From Streptomyces sp. 1222.5 (GTDB taxonomy: Bacteria; Actinomycetota; Actinomycetes; Streptomycetales; Streptomycetaceae): a DNA stretch of 64,000 nucleotides. Of this stretch, positions 29,512 through 38,397 are shown in pieces. The stretch is taken from positions 4,588,001 to 4,652,000 of the forward strand of contig NZ_FNSZ01000001.1 in assembly GCF_900105245.1 (NCBI RefSeq). Reading direction: 5' to 3'. A model generated the notes under the pieces. It searched no databases and was not told the DNA's origin. It saw only the letters and a program-made list of their open reading frames with translations. A program made the position numbers and the translations under genes. How positions within the stretch are numbered: the stretch's first letter is position 1; every line of letters starts with the position of its first letter.

Positions 29512-32049
29512 CTACTCGCCGGGGTGGGCGAGTTCGATGTCGTGGCCGTCGACTCCGGGGCCGGCGACGGTCAGGGCCGTGGCCACCGGCGGGTAGCCCG
29601 TCGCGATGACCGTGTACTCGCCGCCGTTGAGGTCGCTGAAGGCGTACGCACCGTCGGAACCGGTGGTGGCCGTGCCGACCACGTTGCCCGCCTGGTCGAC
29701 CAGGGTCACCCGGGCGTCGGCCAGCGGACCGTGCGGGGCCCGCACGACACCCTGCAGCCGGGCACCGGCGTCCAGGTCCACCTCGATCCGGGTGACGCCG
29801 GTGGCGCCGACCTCGACCGGCAGCGCACGCGGCCGGAACCCGTCCGCGTTGACCGCGACGGTCATCGTGCCGGGCACCAGGTCGGTGAGGGCGAACTCGC
29901 CCTGCTCCCCGGTGGCGGCGGTGGCCAGCAGGTCACCGCGCACGTCCGTGACGATCACCATGGCGTCCTTGACCGGCAGCGCGCTGCCCGCGGCCCGGAC
30001 CACACCGGTCAGCCCGCTGGTGCCGCTGAGCAGGATGTCGTACGCCAGCGGCTCCTCGCCCACCACGATGGTGGAGGCCTGCGGCTGGTAGCCGTCGGCG
30101 GAGGCGATCAGGACGTAGCTGCCCGTGCCGGGGGCGGGCACCGCGTAGGAACCGTCGGCCTGGGCGACCGAGCGGCCCAGCTGCCGGCCGGACAGCGAGA
30201 TCAGCGTGACCGCGGCCTGCGGGACCGGGGCGCTCTCGGCGCCGCGGACGAAGCCGTGCACCGGGGTGCCGCCGGCGACGCCGGGCTCGGCGGCCGTGGC
30301 GACTGCCGTCAGCTGCCGGGTGGCCGTGGCGACGGCCGTGCCGTCGGTGTCCTCGGACACCGGGGCGGTGGCCACGGCGACCGGGATCTGCTCGGTGGCC
30401 TGCGCCTCGGCGACGACCGGAGCGGCGGCCGGATCGGCCACCACGGGGGCCTCGCCGTCGGCGGCCTGCGCGAGCCCGCCCATGGTCCGCAGCGGGACCT
30501 CCTTGATGAACAGCGTGATCAGGAAGGCGACGGCGGCGAGGACGGCCGCGATCAGGAAGACATCGGCGATGCCGTGGCCGTAGGCGCTCTCCAGCAGCGT
30601 GCGGATGGGCTTCGGCAGCGCGTCCATGTCCGGGATGCTGTCCGTGGAGCCCGAACCGCCGGCCAGGGCCTTCTGGTACTTGGGGCTCAGCGCGGAGACG
30701 CCGTCCTGGACGTAGTGCGTGATCCGGCGGGACATCACCGCGCCGAGGGCGGAGACGCCGACCGCACCGCCGAGGGAGCGGAAGAAGGTGACCGTGGAGC
30801 TGGCCGCGCCGAGGTCGGACGGCGCCACCTGGTTCTGCGTGGCGAGGACCAGGTTCTGCATCATCATGCCGATGCCGAGACCCAGCAGGGCCATGAAGAT
30901 GGCCATCTTCCAGTAGTCGGTGTCGTACCGGATGCCGCCGAGCAGCGCCAGACCGGCCGTCACCAGCACACCACCGCTGACCAGCCACGCCTTCCAGCGG
31001 CCGGTGCGGGTGATGAACTGACCCGAGACGGTCGAGGAGATGAACAGACCGCCGATCATCGGGATGGTCAGGACGCCGGACATCGTCGGGGACTTGTCGC
31101 GGGCCAGCTGGAAGTACTGGCTGAAGAACACCGTGCCGGTGAACATCGCGACACCGACGAACAGCGAGGCCAGCGAGGCCAGCGTGATGGTGCGGTTGCG
31201 GAACAGGCGCAGCGGGATGATCGGCTCGCTGGCCTTCGCCTCGATGAGGACGAAGATCGCGCCGAGCACGACCGAACCGCCGACCATCGCGTACGTCTGC
31301 CAGGACACCCAGTCGTACTTGTCACCGGCGAAGGTGACCCAGACGAGGAGCAGGGAGACGGCGGCGGAGATGAAGGTCGCGCCGGCCCAGTCGACCTTGA
31401 CCTCGCGCTTGACCACGGGCAGGTGCAGGGTCTTCTGCAGGACGATCAGCGCGATGACCGCGAAGGGGACGCCGACGTAGAAGCACCAGCGCCAGCCCAG
31501 CCAGGAGGTGTCCGTGATGACACCGCCGAGCAGCGGTCCGCCGACGGTGGCGACGGCGAACGTGGCGCCCAGGTAACCGGAGTAACGGCCGCGCTCACGC
31601 GGGGAGATCATCGCCGCCATGACGATCTGGGCGAGGGCCGACAGGCCGCCCACGCCGATGCCCTGCACCACACGGCAGGCGATCAGCATGCCGGGGTTCT
31701 GGGACAGGCCGGCCGCCATCGAGGCGACCACGTAGATGACGAGGGCTATCTGGACGAGAGCCTTCTTGCTGTACAGGTCGGCGAGCTTGCCCCACAGGGG
31801 AGTGGCCGCGGTCATCGACAGCAGGGCGGCGGTGACGACCCAGGTGTAGGCGGACTGGCCGCCGCCGAGGTCTCCGATGATGTGCGGCAGCGCGTTGGAG
31901 ACGATCGTGGACGACAGGATCGCCACGAACATGCCGAGCAGCAGCCCGGACAGTGCCTCCATGATCTGCCGGTGGGTCATCGGGGCGTGACCCGAGCCTC
32001 CCCCGTGCTTGGCGTGGGCCCGCACACCGGCTGGTGTGGTCGTTGCCAT
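29512..32049 (-). CDS. MFS DHA2 exporter fused to three carboxypeptidase-regulatory-like repeats
   Basis: This 845-residue protein has a normal 14-helix DHA2/EmrB-type drug exporter in its first 530 or so residues (GMFVAILSSTIVSNALPHI, motif C GGPLLGGVITD). A linker of about 60 residues follows, then three beta-sandwich repeats of about 80 residues (each with G-x-V-R-x-G...G-x-Y-x-V...G-Y-x-P), ending HPGE. Ordinary EmrB proteins stop near residue 500. The tail could bind ligand or a partner on the membrane surface. Its start (second ATG, after AGAAGG) lies 13 bases after the MarR gene, so the two form an operon. Confidence 0.88.
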   Translation of the reverse strand: MATTTPAGVRAHAKHGGGSGHAPMTHRQIMEALSGLLLGMFVAILSSTIVSNALPHIIGDLGGGQSAYTWVVTAALLSMTAATPLWGKLADLYSKKALVQIALVIYVVASMAAGLSQNPGMLIACRVVQGIGVGGLSALAQIVMAAMISPRERGRYSGYLGATFAVATVGGPLLGGVITDTSWLGWRWCFYVGVPFAVIALIVLQKTLHLPVVKREVKVDWAGATFISAAVSLLLVWVTFAGDKYDWVSWQTYAMVGGSVVLGAIFVLIEAKASEPIIPLRLFRNRTITLASLASLFVGVAMFTGTVFFSQYFQLARDKSPTMSGVLTIPMIGGLFISSTVSGQFITRTGRWKAWLVSGGVLVTAGLALLGGIRYDTDYWKMAIFMALLGLGIGMMMQNLVLATQNQVAPSDLGAASSTVTFFRSLGGAVGVSALGAVMSRRITHYVQDGVSALSPKYQKALAGGSGSTDSIPDMDALPKPIRTLLESAYGHGIADVFLIAAVLAAVAFLITLFIKEVPLRTMGGLAQAADGEAPVVADPAAAPVVAEAQATEQIPVAVATAPVSEDTDGTAVATATRQLTAVATAAEPGVAGGTPVHGFVRGAESAPVPQAAVTLISLSGRQLGRSVAQADGSYAVPAPGTGSYVLIASADGYQPQASTIVVGEEPLAYDILLSGTSGLTGVVRAAGSALPVKDAMVIVTDVRGDLLATAATGEQGEFALTDLVPGTMTVAVNADGFRPRALPVEVGATGVTRIEVDLDAGARLQGVVRAPHGPLADARVTLVDQAGNVVGTATTGSDGAYAFSDLNGGEYTVIATGYPPVATALTVAGPGVDGHDIELAHPGE

Positions 32050-32062
32050 GGGCATCCTTCTC

Positions 32063-32566
32063 TTACGTGCTTGCGGGTGTACGGGTGGTCTCTTCGAATA
32101 CGGGGGCCGTGGCGGACGTGTGCCGCAGCGGGGCGGACCGGCAGTCGCCGAAGGACGCGCGCAGGCGCGTCATCAGCCGGATCAGCTGGCCGACCTCCTC
32201 GTCGGTCCAGTCCGCCAGCCGCTCGGCGAGCAGGTGCGTGGTCCGCCGGGACAGCTCGTCCAGCTGCTCGACGCCCTCGGGCGTCAGGTGCAGGATGCGC
32301 GAGCGCTTGTCCGCGGGGTCCGGGTGCCGCTCGATCCAGCCGCGCGCGGCGACGTGCGCCACATGCCGGCTGGTGACCGACATGTCCACCGCGAGCAGCT
32401 CCGCGAGCTTGCTCATGCGCATGTCGCCGTGGCGGCCGAGCAGGGTCAGCACGGCGGCCGAGCCGGTCGGGCAGTCGGGCGGCAGGATCCGCCCCATGTC
32501 CCTTTTCACGGCTCCGACGGCGCTGAGCTGACGCGCCAGCTCTTCGAACTGCGCCGGCTCGGCCAT
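32063..32566 (-). CDS. MarR-family regulator of the exporter operon
   Basis: This 167-residue MarR protein has a winged helix with MRMSKLAELLAVDMSVTSRHVAHVAARGWIERHPDPADKRSRILHLT, including the DKRS wing. It starts at ATG 32566 after GGGAGG. It is the first gene of the MarR-MFS operon, and two dyads lie 17-60 bases upstream of its start. It probably represses its own operon until an exporter substrate binds. Confidence 0.9.
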   Translation of the reverse strand: MAEPAQFEELARQLSAVGAVKRDMGRILPPDCPTGSAAVLTLLGRHGDMRMSKLAELLAVDMSVTSRHVAHVAARGWIERHPDPADKRSRILHLTPEGVEQLDELSRRTTHLLAERLADWTDEEVGQLIRLMTRLRASFGDCRSAPLRHTSATAPVFEETTRTPAST

Positions 32567-32582
32567 CACACCTCCCGTATTC

Positions 32583-32626
32583 GTTGCTTGGGGCAACCAT
32601 AGACGTGTTTGGTTGCTGCAGGCAAA
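32583..32626. promoter_or_regulatory. two MarR-type dyads
   Basis: GTTGC-N5-GCAAC (32583-32597) and GTTGC-N5-GCAAA (32612-32626) lie 29 bp apart, just upstream of the MarR start. Likely autoregulatory operators. Confidence 0.55.
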
Positions 32627-32771
32627 CAACTAGGGGTGGGTCAGCGCAAAAACTTGGCAAAGGCAAGTATTGCGAGTGTAAATATGCAGGTGATGGCGGG
32701 TGGGGTGCCCCCCTCTGTCCCGGTGGCCCCGCACTTGGGTCGGTCAGCCGAATTCGCTAGTGTCTCGGGCC

Positions 32772-32966
32772 ATGGCTAACACCCAGGGCCCCCAGGGCAA
32801 TTACGACCCCGCCGGCAGCACCCAGATGTTCCGCGCGTTCGTCGACGAGACTCCCCAGGGCCGGCAGCAGCAGGCGGCCCCCTCGGGTCCCCGCGTCGGC
32901 CTGATCATCGGCATCGTGGTGGCGCTCGTCGTGGTGGCGGGCGTCGCCTGGCTGGCGTTCAAGTAG
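32772..32966 (+). CDS. small single-helix membrane protein (SGM_5486-like)
   Basis: This 64-residue protein begins ANTQGPQGNYDPAGSTQMFRAFVDE and ends with one membrane helix (VGLIIGIVVALVVVAGVAWLAF). It resembles the conserved Streptomyces SGM_5486 transporter-associated family (name from memory). Role unknown. It stands alone and converges with the lipoprotein gene. Confidence 0.75.
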   Translation: MANTQGPQGNYDPAGSTQMFRAFVDETPQGRQQQAAPSGPRVGLIIGIVVALVVVAGVAWLAFK

Positions 32967-32978
32967 GACCCGCGGTCC

Positions 32979-33833
32979 CTACTGCCACCGCACGGTGACG
33001 TCCCGCGTCTCGATGTGCATGCCGAGCGGCACGCGCCAGGCGTCGACGCACACCGTCCAGGTGGGGGCCGTACGCGCCCCCGGCCCGATCGGCACCGGCA
33101 GGTCCTCGGTCGAATCGACCGTCCCCCAGTCGATGCCGAGTCCGCCGATGATGTGCGTCCCGAACGTCACCGAGCCGGAACGCACCGCCGTGCCGCCCGA
33201 GTTGTGGAAGCCGACGGTCACCTTCTGGCACCAGCGCTTGTCCGCGTCCGCTGTCGCGGGGTCGCCCCAGGAGAGGTCGGCCGGGGACGGCCGCGGGGCG
33301 GAGGTGCGGCTCGGGGCCGGGCCCGGGGCAGGAGTGGTCGGGCCGGGCGCCGGTGTCGCCGGGCCGGTCCCGTCGCCCGGGTGACCGGTCGGGCCCTCGT
33401 GGTCGGCCGGGCGTGAGCTGCCGTCGTCGTCTCCCGGCTCCGGTGTGCCGTCCCGGGCGGGCCCTCCGGGGCCAGCGGCCGCGCCCCGGTCGTCGGCCGG
33501 ATCCGAACCGGCCGCGCGCGTGACCTTGCCGTCCCCGCCGCCCTCGTTCCTTCCGACGCCCTGCCGGCCCGTGCCCTCGCGGTTCTCCCCGTCGAGGGGG
33601 ACCAGCGTCACCGACCCGGTCGGGGTGCCCGCGCCCGGACCGGCCGGCCCGGTGCCGTTGCCCGCGCCGACCGCGGCATAGCCGCCGCCCGGACCACCGC
33701 CCGAGCACGAGGCCAGGACCCCGCCCAGACAGAGGGCGGCCGCCGAAGCTGCCGTAACGGCGCCCCGGCGGCCACGAGTCCCTCTCGAACGCGCCCTGTC
33801 CGCGGCCCCGCCCGACCCTGTCGCTCGCAGCAT
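32979..33833 (-). CDS. secreted lipoprotein with low-complexity linker and beta-sandwich C-terminus
   Basis: This 284-residue protein has a twin-basic, hydrophobic signal peptide with lipobox LASC (Cys43), a long Gly/Pro/Asp-rich linker (45-185) and a C-terminal domain (about 190-284) with two cysteines (RWCQKVTVGFHNSGG and WTVCVDAW) that looks Ig-like or CBM-like. It is probably anchored to the outer membrane face. It starts 38 bases after the upstream sigma factor stop, so it may be in its operon. Function unknown. Confidence 0.72.
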   Translation of the reverse strand: MLRATGSGGAADRARSRGTRGRRGAVTAASAAALCLGGVLASCSGGGPGGGYAAVGAGNGTGPAGPGAGTPTGSVTLVPLDGENREGTGRQGVGRNEGGGDGKVTRAAGSDPADDRGAAAGPGGPARDGTPEPGDDDGSSRPADHEGPTGHPGDGTGPATPAPGPTTPAPGPAPSRTSAPRPSPADLSWGDPATADADKRWCQKVTVGFHNSGGTAVRSGSVTFGTHIIGGLGIDWGTVDSTEDLPVPIGPGARTAPTWTVCVDAWRVPLGMHIETRDVTVRWQ

Positions 33834-33871
33834 CGGGCCAGTGTGGCTGACGGACCGTCAGAACAGAACCT

Positions 33872-34819
33872 TCAGTCGGAGATCAGTCCTTCGCGCAGCT
33901 GGGACAGGGTCCGGGTGAGCAGCCGGGAGACGTGCATCTGGGAGATGCCGACCTCCTCGCCGATCTGCGACTGGGTCATGTTGGCGAAGAAGCGCAGCAT
34001 GATGATCCGGCGCTCCCGGGGCGGCAGCTTGGCCAGCAGCGGCTTGAGGGACTCGCGGTACTCCACACCCTCCAGCGCGGTGTCCTCGTAGCCGAGCCGG
34101 TCGGCCAGGGAGCCCTCGCCGCCGTCGTCCTCGGGGGCCGGGGAGTCCAGGGAGGAGGCGGTGTAGGCGTTGCCGACCGCGAGACCGTCGACCACGTCCT
34201 CCTCGGAGACGCCGAGCACCGCGGCCAGCTCGGTCACCGTCGGGGACCGGTCCAGCTTCTGGGACAGCTCGTCGCTCGCCTTGGTGAGGGCGAGGCGCAG
34301 CTCCTGGAGCCGGCGCGGGACCCGCACCGACCACGAGGTGTCGCGGAAGAACCGCTTGATCTCGCCGACCACCGTCGGCATCGCGAACGTCGGGAACTCC
34401 ACGCCGCGTTCACAGTCGAAGCGGTCGATCGCCTTGATCAGGCCGATGGTGCCGACCTGGACGATGTCCTCCATCGGCTCGTTGCGGGAGCGGAAGCGCG
34501 CGGCCGCGTAGCGGACCAGCGGCAGATTCAGCTCGATCAGGGTGTCCCGGACGTACGCCCGTTCCGGGCTGTCCTCGTCCAGGGCGGCGAGCCGCAGGAA
34601 CAGGGAGCGGGACAGGGTGCGGGTGTCGATGTCCGCCGAGGCCGACAGGACCGGGACGGTCTCCTCGGGAGCGGCGGAGGGAACGGCCGGGGCCGGCGCG
34701 GCGTCGAGAGCCGGTACGCCGTCGAGGCCGTCGAGGACGTCGAGAGCGTCGAGCTCCTTGGGCGCTGCCTCACTCGTCGTCGGCGTAAGCACCTTCGAGC
34801 TGCCCTTGTCTGCGGACAT
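33872..34819 (-). CDS. sigN: SigB/SigF-type sigma factor (sigN-like)
   Basis: This 315-residue RNA polymerase sigma factor of the SigF/SigB group has region 2 (LVRYAAARFRSRNEPMEDIVQVGTIGLIKAIDRFD), region 3 (about 185-240) and region 4 with the helix-turn-helix MTQSQIGEEVGISQMHVSRLL. An acidic, Ala/Pro-rich extension of about 85 residues precedes region 2. Adjacency to a second close paralogue matches sigN-sigF of S. coelicolor; the symbol rests on that order. No anti-sigma gene is adjacent. Confidence 0.85.
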   Translation of the reverse strand: MSADKGSSKVLTPTTSEAAPKELDALDVLDGLDGVPALDAAPAPAVPSAAPEETVPVLSASADIDTRTLSRSLFLRLAALDEDSPERAYVRDTLIELNLPLVRYAAARFRSRNEPMEDIVQVGTIGLIKAIDRFDCERGVEFPTFAMPTVVGEIKRFFRDTSWSVRVPRRLQELRLALTKASDELSQKLDRSPTVTELAAVLGVSEEDVVDGLAVGNAYTASSLDSPAPEDDGGEGSLADRLGYEDTALEGVEYRESLKPLLAKLPPRERRIIMLRFFANMTQSQIGEEVGISQMHVSRLLTRTLSQLREGLISD

Positions 34820-35179
34820 GCCACCCCCTTTGGGTCGCGGGACGGTCGCGGCGGTGCTGCCTTTCGAGCAACGCAGCCTTCACCTGAATACCGGAGCCGG
34901 AGCCCCGGCAAACGCTCTTCCCGCAGAATGTCACATGTCGGCAACGCGCTGTAGTGACATGTCGACACCTGAGTGACGAATCAGCCCTGGAAAGAAGGGG
35001 TCTGACGGCTTTTCGGGACACAACTGTCGGCAACAGCCCTGGTGAGCGATTCGCTCGCGCCGGTTACCACTCGCTCGGGTTTGCGATGCAGTGCTGTTCG
35101 GACCGTGCTCCCGTGCGCCCCGCCATGCATCGGCCGAACACCCGCCGTGCACCGGTCCGACGGTGGTGAACTCCGCGGC
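34820..35179. promoter_or_regulatory. intergenic region before sigN with direct repeats
   Basis: This 360-bp gap lies between two leftward sigma genes. It holds ACATGTCGGCA (34933-34943) and ACATGTCGACA (34957-34967), 24 bp apart, the second inside palindromic TGTCGACA. It presumably contains the sigN promoter and the sigF terminator. No gene seen. Confidence 0.45.
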
Positions 35180-36037
35180 CTATGTGTCGATGCGATTCGC
35201 CGAGCGGAGCCGCTGGAAGCTACGGGCGAGCAACCGCGAGACGTGCATCTGGGAGACGCCGAGTTCCGCGCTGATCTGAGACTGGGTGAGATTGCTGTAG
35301 TAGCGCAGCAGAAGGATTCGCTGTTCCCGTTCGGGGAGTTGGACCAGGAGATGCCGGACCAGGTCGCGGTGCTCCACACCGTCCAGGGCCGGGTCCTCGT
35401 AGCCGATGCGGTCCAGCAGTCCGGGCAGCCCGTCGCCCTCCTGCGCGGCCTCCAGGGAGGTGGCGTGGTACGAGCGTCCCGCCTCGATGCAGGACAGCAC
35501 CTCCTCCTCGCTGATCCGGAGCCGCTCGGCGATCTCGGCGGTCGACGGCGAGCGCCCGAAGGCCGTGGTGAGGTCCTCGGTGGCGCTGTTGACCTGCACC
35601 CACAGCTCGTGCAGCCGGCGCGGGACGTGGACGGTGCGGACGTTGTCGCGGAAGTACCGCTTGATCTCGCCGACGACGGTCGGCATGGCGAAGGTCGGGA
35701 ACTGCACGCCCCGGTCCGGGTCGAAGCGGTCGATGGCGTTGATCAGGCCGATGGTGCCGACCTGGACGACGTCCTCCATCGGCTCGTTGCGGGAGCGGAA
35801 GCGGGCGGCCGCGTAGCGCACGAGCGGGAGGTTCGCCTCGATCAGCGCCCCCCGTACCCGGTCGTGCTCCGGCGTGCCCGGCTCCAGCTCCTTCAGCTCG
35901 CCGAAGAGCACCTGGGTCAGGGCACGGGTGTCGGCGCCACGGCGCTTCTCGGGAGCCGGAGGCGCCTCAGCGGGCGCCTCCTCCTGGGGCGGCGCAGTAC
36001 TGGCCGACACGGTCAACGCCACCTCTTCATCGATCAA
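35180..36037 (-). CDS. sigF: SigF-type sporulation sigma factor
   Basis: This protein of about 285 residues is close in sequence to its neighbour. It has region 2 (LPLVRYAAARFRSRNEPMEDVVQVGTIGLINAIDRFDPDRG), region 3 and region 4 (LTQSQISAELGVSQMHVSRLLARSFQRLR). In Streptomyces, SigF acts late in spore maturation. The start is uncertain: TTG 36037 opens the frame, and GTG 36022 is an alternative. Length and order match S. coelicolor sigF. Confidence 0.86.
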   Translation of the reverse strand: MIDEEVALTVSASTAPPQEEAPAEAPPAPEKRRGADTRALTQVLFGELKELEPGTPEHDRVRGALIEANLPLVRYAAARFRSRNEPMEDVVQVGTIGLINAIDRFDPDRGVQFPTFAMPTVVGEIKRYFRDNVRTVHVPRRLHELWVQVNSATEDLTTAFGRSPSTAEIAERLRISEEEVLSCIEAGRSYHATSLEAAQEGDGLPGLLDRIGYEDPALDGVEHRDLVRHLLVQLPEREQRILLLRYYSNLTQSQISAELGVSQMHVSRLLARSFQRLRSANRIDT

Positions 36038-36148
36038 TCATCCGTCAAAAGCGGTCATAGCATCACAAGACATGTGCACTGTGTGCAAGCACCGCATAAC
36101 GCCGTGTTGTGGGTAAACTCCGACAAGTTGAGGGGCTGGACACACGAA

Positions 36149-36175
36149 AGCCCCCCGCCGGAACGGCGGGGGGCT
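36149..36175 (-). terminator. terminator of the Dabb operon
   Basis: Perfect 12-bp arms AGCCCCCCGCCG with loop GAA, 16 bases beyond the Dabb stop and upstream of sigF. Confidence 0.8.
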
Positions 36176-36190
36176 GCTGCGCGGAAGAGG

Positions 36191-36484
36191 TCAGAATTCG
36201 TAGTCGGCCATCACCCACGTGGCGAACTCGCGCCACAGCGCGACGCCCGCCTGGTGGGCCGGGTGCTCCAGGTAGCGCTTGAGGGCGTCCGGGTCCTCGA
36301 CGGCCGAGTTGATCGCGAAGTCGTAGGCGATCGGCCGGTCGCTGATGTTCCAGGCGCACTCCCAGAAGCGCAGCTCCTCGATCTGGCCGCCGAGGGCCCG
36401 GAAGGCCTCCACGCCCGCCATGACCCGCGGATCGTCGCGCTCGACGCCCTCGTTGAGCTTGAAGAGGACCAGGTGGCGGATCAT
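36191..36484 (-). CDS. Dabb (stress-responsive A/B barrel) protein
   Basis: This 97-residue dimeric alpha/beta-barrel protein begins MIRHLVLFKLNEG, the family signature. It continues to FWECAWNISDRPIAYDFAINSAVEDPDALKRYLEHPAH. Related proteins act in small-molecule metabolism or stress. It lies ten bases after a one-helix membrane protein gene and shares its terminator. Confidence 0.85.
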   Translation of the reverse strand: MIRHLVLFKLNEGVERDDPRVMAGVEAFRALGGQIEELRFWECAWNISDRPIAYDFAINSAVEDPDALKRYLEHPAHQAGVALWREFATWVMADYEF

Positions 36485-36494
36485 GGGGATTACC

Positions 36495-36674
36495 TCAGCT
36501 CTTTCCTCCGTTGGCGACCCAGGTCATGAAGTCGCCGATGGCCTTCGCCGCGTCCGAAATGCCCTCGAAGCCTATCTGGACGTAGTCGGCCGCCTTGGCC
36601 GGGTCCGTGATGATCAAGTACAGCGCGAAGACCACGAGCACGTACACGGCGATCTTCTTGGCGTTCACCGCCAC
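36495..36674 (-). CDS. small one-helix membrane protein
   Basis: This 59-residue protein starts at GTG 36674 after GGGGAGG. It has an N-terminal helix KKIAVYVLVVFALYLIITDP followed by an amphipathic cytoplasmic or surface segment AADYVQIGFEGISDAAKAIGDFMTWV. The frame continues upstream, but without a ribosome site. Conserved-looking and of unknown function; operonic with the Dabb gene. Confidence 0.72.
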   Translation of the reverse strand: MAVNAKKIAVYVLVVFALYLIITDPAKAADYVQIGFEGISDAAKAIGDFMTWVANGGKS

Positions 36675-36875
36675 CGCGGCCTCCCCTGTCCCTCTGTCCC
36701 GTGTGCCCTGCTGCCGGCGGCGAGTGTAACCTTCACGCCTTTTCCAAGGGCCAACCGCCTGCCGCCCCGGGCTTTTTGCCGGACGGGGCGGAGAGGGGCG
36801 CGGAGCCCCGGCCCCGCGGGTCCGGCCGCCGGTTCCCCCGGGCGCGGACCCTGCCCGTTCCCGTCCGGAACGCGG

Positions 36876-36905
36876 AAAGGGCCCCGTCTTGCGACGGGGC
36901 CCTTT
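36876..36905 (-). terminator. terminator of tRNA-Ser(CGA)
   Basis: Perfect 13-bp arms AAAGGGCCCCGTC with loop TTGC, followed on the minus strand by a T-run, seven bases after the tRNA 3' end. Confidence 0.85.
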
Positions 36906-36911
36906 TTCCAG

Positions 36912-36996
36912 CGGTAGCGGAGGGATTTGAACCCTCGGTGACTTGCGCCACACTCGCTTTCGAGGCGAGCTCCTTCGGCCGCTCGGACACGCTACC
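36912..36996 (-). tRNA. tRNA-Ser(CGA)
   Basis: An 85-nt class II tRNA with acceptor GGTAGCG/CGCTACC and anticodon CGA in loop CTCGAAA flanked by a 5-bp stem. It has a long variable arm and TTCAAAT in the T-loop. Confidence 0.93.
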
Positions 36997-37041
36997 GAGG
37001 GAGACCCTACAGCAAGGTGGGGCGTGGTCAGAAATCGGTAT

Positions 37042-37497
37042 TCAGCGGTCCCGGAAAAACTCCGTGAGGAGCCGGGAGCAGTCGGCCGCGAGAACGCCTT
37101 CGACGACCTCCGGCCGGTGATTGAGCCGACGGTCGCGGATCACGTCCCACAGGGAGCCGGCCGCGCCCGCCTTCTCGTCCCGGGCGCCGTAGACGACCCG
37201 GTCCACCCGGGACTGGACGAGCGCGCCCGCGCACATCGTGCACGGCTCCAGGGTGACCACCAGCGTGCAACCGGTCAGCCGCCACTCCCCGAGCCGGGCG
37301 GCGGCCCGCCGGATCGCGAGCACCTCCGCGTGGGCCGTGGGATCGCCGGTGGCCTCGCGCTCGTTGTGCCCGGCACCGAGCACCGTCCCGCCGTCCGGGG
37401 ACAGCAGAACGGCGCCCACGGGCACGTCCCCACCCCGGACGGCCCGTTCGGCCTCGTCCAGGGCGAGTCGCATCGCGGGGTGCCAGGGGTCGCGCAC
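37042..37497 (-). CDS. tadA: tRNA-specific adenosine deaminase TadA
   Basis: This 151-residue zinc deaminase converts A34 to inosine in tRNA-Arg(ACG), the tRNA that hosts the AICE in this window. The catalytic motif is H56-A-E58 in TAHAEVLAI, with zinc ligands C86 and C89 in EPCTMCAGAL. The length is normal. The gene lies beside tRNA-Ser(CGA) and downstream of its usual companion gene. Confidence 0.94.
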   Translation of the reverse strand: MRDPWHPAMRLALDEAERAVRGGDVPVGAVLLSPDGGTVLGAGHNEREATGDPTAHAEVLAIRRAAARLGEWRLTGCTLVVTLEPCTMCAGALVQSRVDRVVYGARDEKAGAAGSLWDVIRDRRLNHRPEVVEGVLAADCSRLLTEFFRDR

Positions 37498-37538
37498 GGG
37501 GTCCGGTGGGCCGGTCGTGACGTGGGCGTCCCGGCCGG

Positions 37539-38072
37539 TCAGCGGACGGTCTCCAGCACCTCCGAGGCGCCCAGCGCCTCGGCGATGGTGCTCAGCGCGT
37601 CCTCGGCGTCCAGGATGCGCAGCTCCTTCTCGCCGATCCCGAGGTCGTCCAGGATCTGGCTGTCGCCCACGGGGCTGTGCGGCACCGCGTCGTCGCCGCC
37701 GCCCTCCTCCTCGTCGTCGTTCTCCTCGGACTCGCCGTCCTCGGTGCCGTCGAGGTCGAGGGCGTCCAGGTCCGGGCCGTCGTCGCCGGGCTCCCGGCCG
37801 AGCAGTTCGTCGGTGAGCAGCAGCTCACCGTAGGCGCTGCGCTGGGCGGCGGCGGCGTCCGAGACGTAGATGCGAGGGTCGTCCTCGCCGTCCACGCGGA
37901 CGACGCCGAACCAGGCGTCCTCCTGCTCGATCAGGACGAGCACCGTGTCCTCGTCGGGAGAGGCTTCCCGGGCCAGGTCGGCCAGATCCGACAGGGTCTC
38001 CACATCGTCGAGCTCTGTGTCGCTCGCTTCCCACCCGTCTTCGGTGCGCGCGAGCAGTGCGGCGAAGTACAC
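37539..38072 (-). CDS. tRNA adenosine deaminase-associated protein
   Basis: This is a 177-residue acidic protein with the pattern YFAALLARTEDGWEASDTELDDVETLSDLADLAREASPD, matching the TadA-associated family TIGR03941. A poly-acidic stretch lies at about 130-150. It starts at GTG 38072, with GGGAGAG five bases upstream; ATG 38093 would add seven residues without a good ribosome site. It is translated just before tadA, and its molecular role is unknown. Confidence 0.82.
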   Translation of the reverse strand: MYFAALLARTEDGWEASDTELDDVETLSDLADLAREASPDEDTVLVLIEQEDAWFGVVRVDGEDDPRIYVSDAAAAQRSAYGELLLTDELLGREPGDDGPDLDALDLDGTEDGESEENDDEEEGGGDDAVPHSPVGDSQILDDLGIGEKELRILDAEDALSTIAEALGASEVLETVR

Positions 38073-38397
38073 CGTGACTCTCCCACTGGTCATAGGCGTG
38101 CCGGTTGGGGGTCCCCCCGGCGGAGGTACGTGGGTGGAGAGAGCTTGGGCTCCGAGCCCCACCCACTCGGAATCGTGGCAGAAACAAGGCGTTCAGGGGA
38201 CGTCTTCGGCTCCCTGTGTCTGGCTGTTTCGATCGTGGATCGGTCATCGACTCAGCAGCGCGCTCGTTGCCGCCACCTGCGGATCGTACGCGGCTTTGCG
38301 AAGCGCTCACGCACGCCCCGCCTCGGAGACGTCGGCGCGGGCCCGGATCTTCCGCCGCGCCAACTTCCTTACCGGGTCCAGCTCACGGCTTTCCTCC
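38073..38397. other. intergenic gap with hairpin
   Basis: This 325-bp gap contains a nested hairpin: outer arms GTGGGTGG (38130-38137)/CCACCCAC (38159-38166) and inner GGGCT-CCG-AGCCC. It could terminate the leftward gene at 38398. Nothing else is recognised. Confidence 0.45.

Noticed and set aside
29251..32376. A 1041-codon open frame antisense to the MFS fusion gene
   Set aside because: The high GC of Streptomyces keeps the antisense frame open. The translation is low-complexity H/R/G/D/Q-rich with no domain, and the real gene is on the minus strand.
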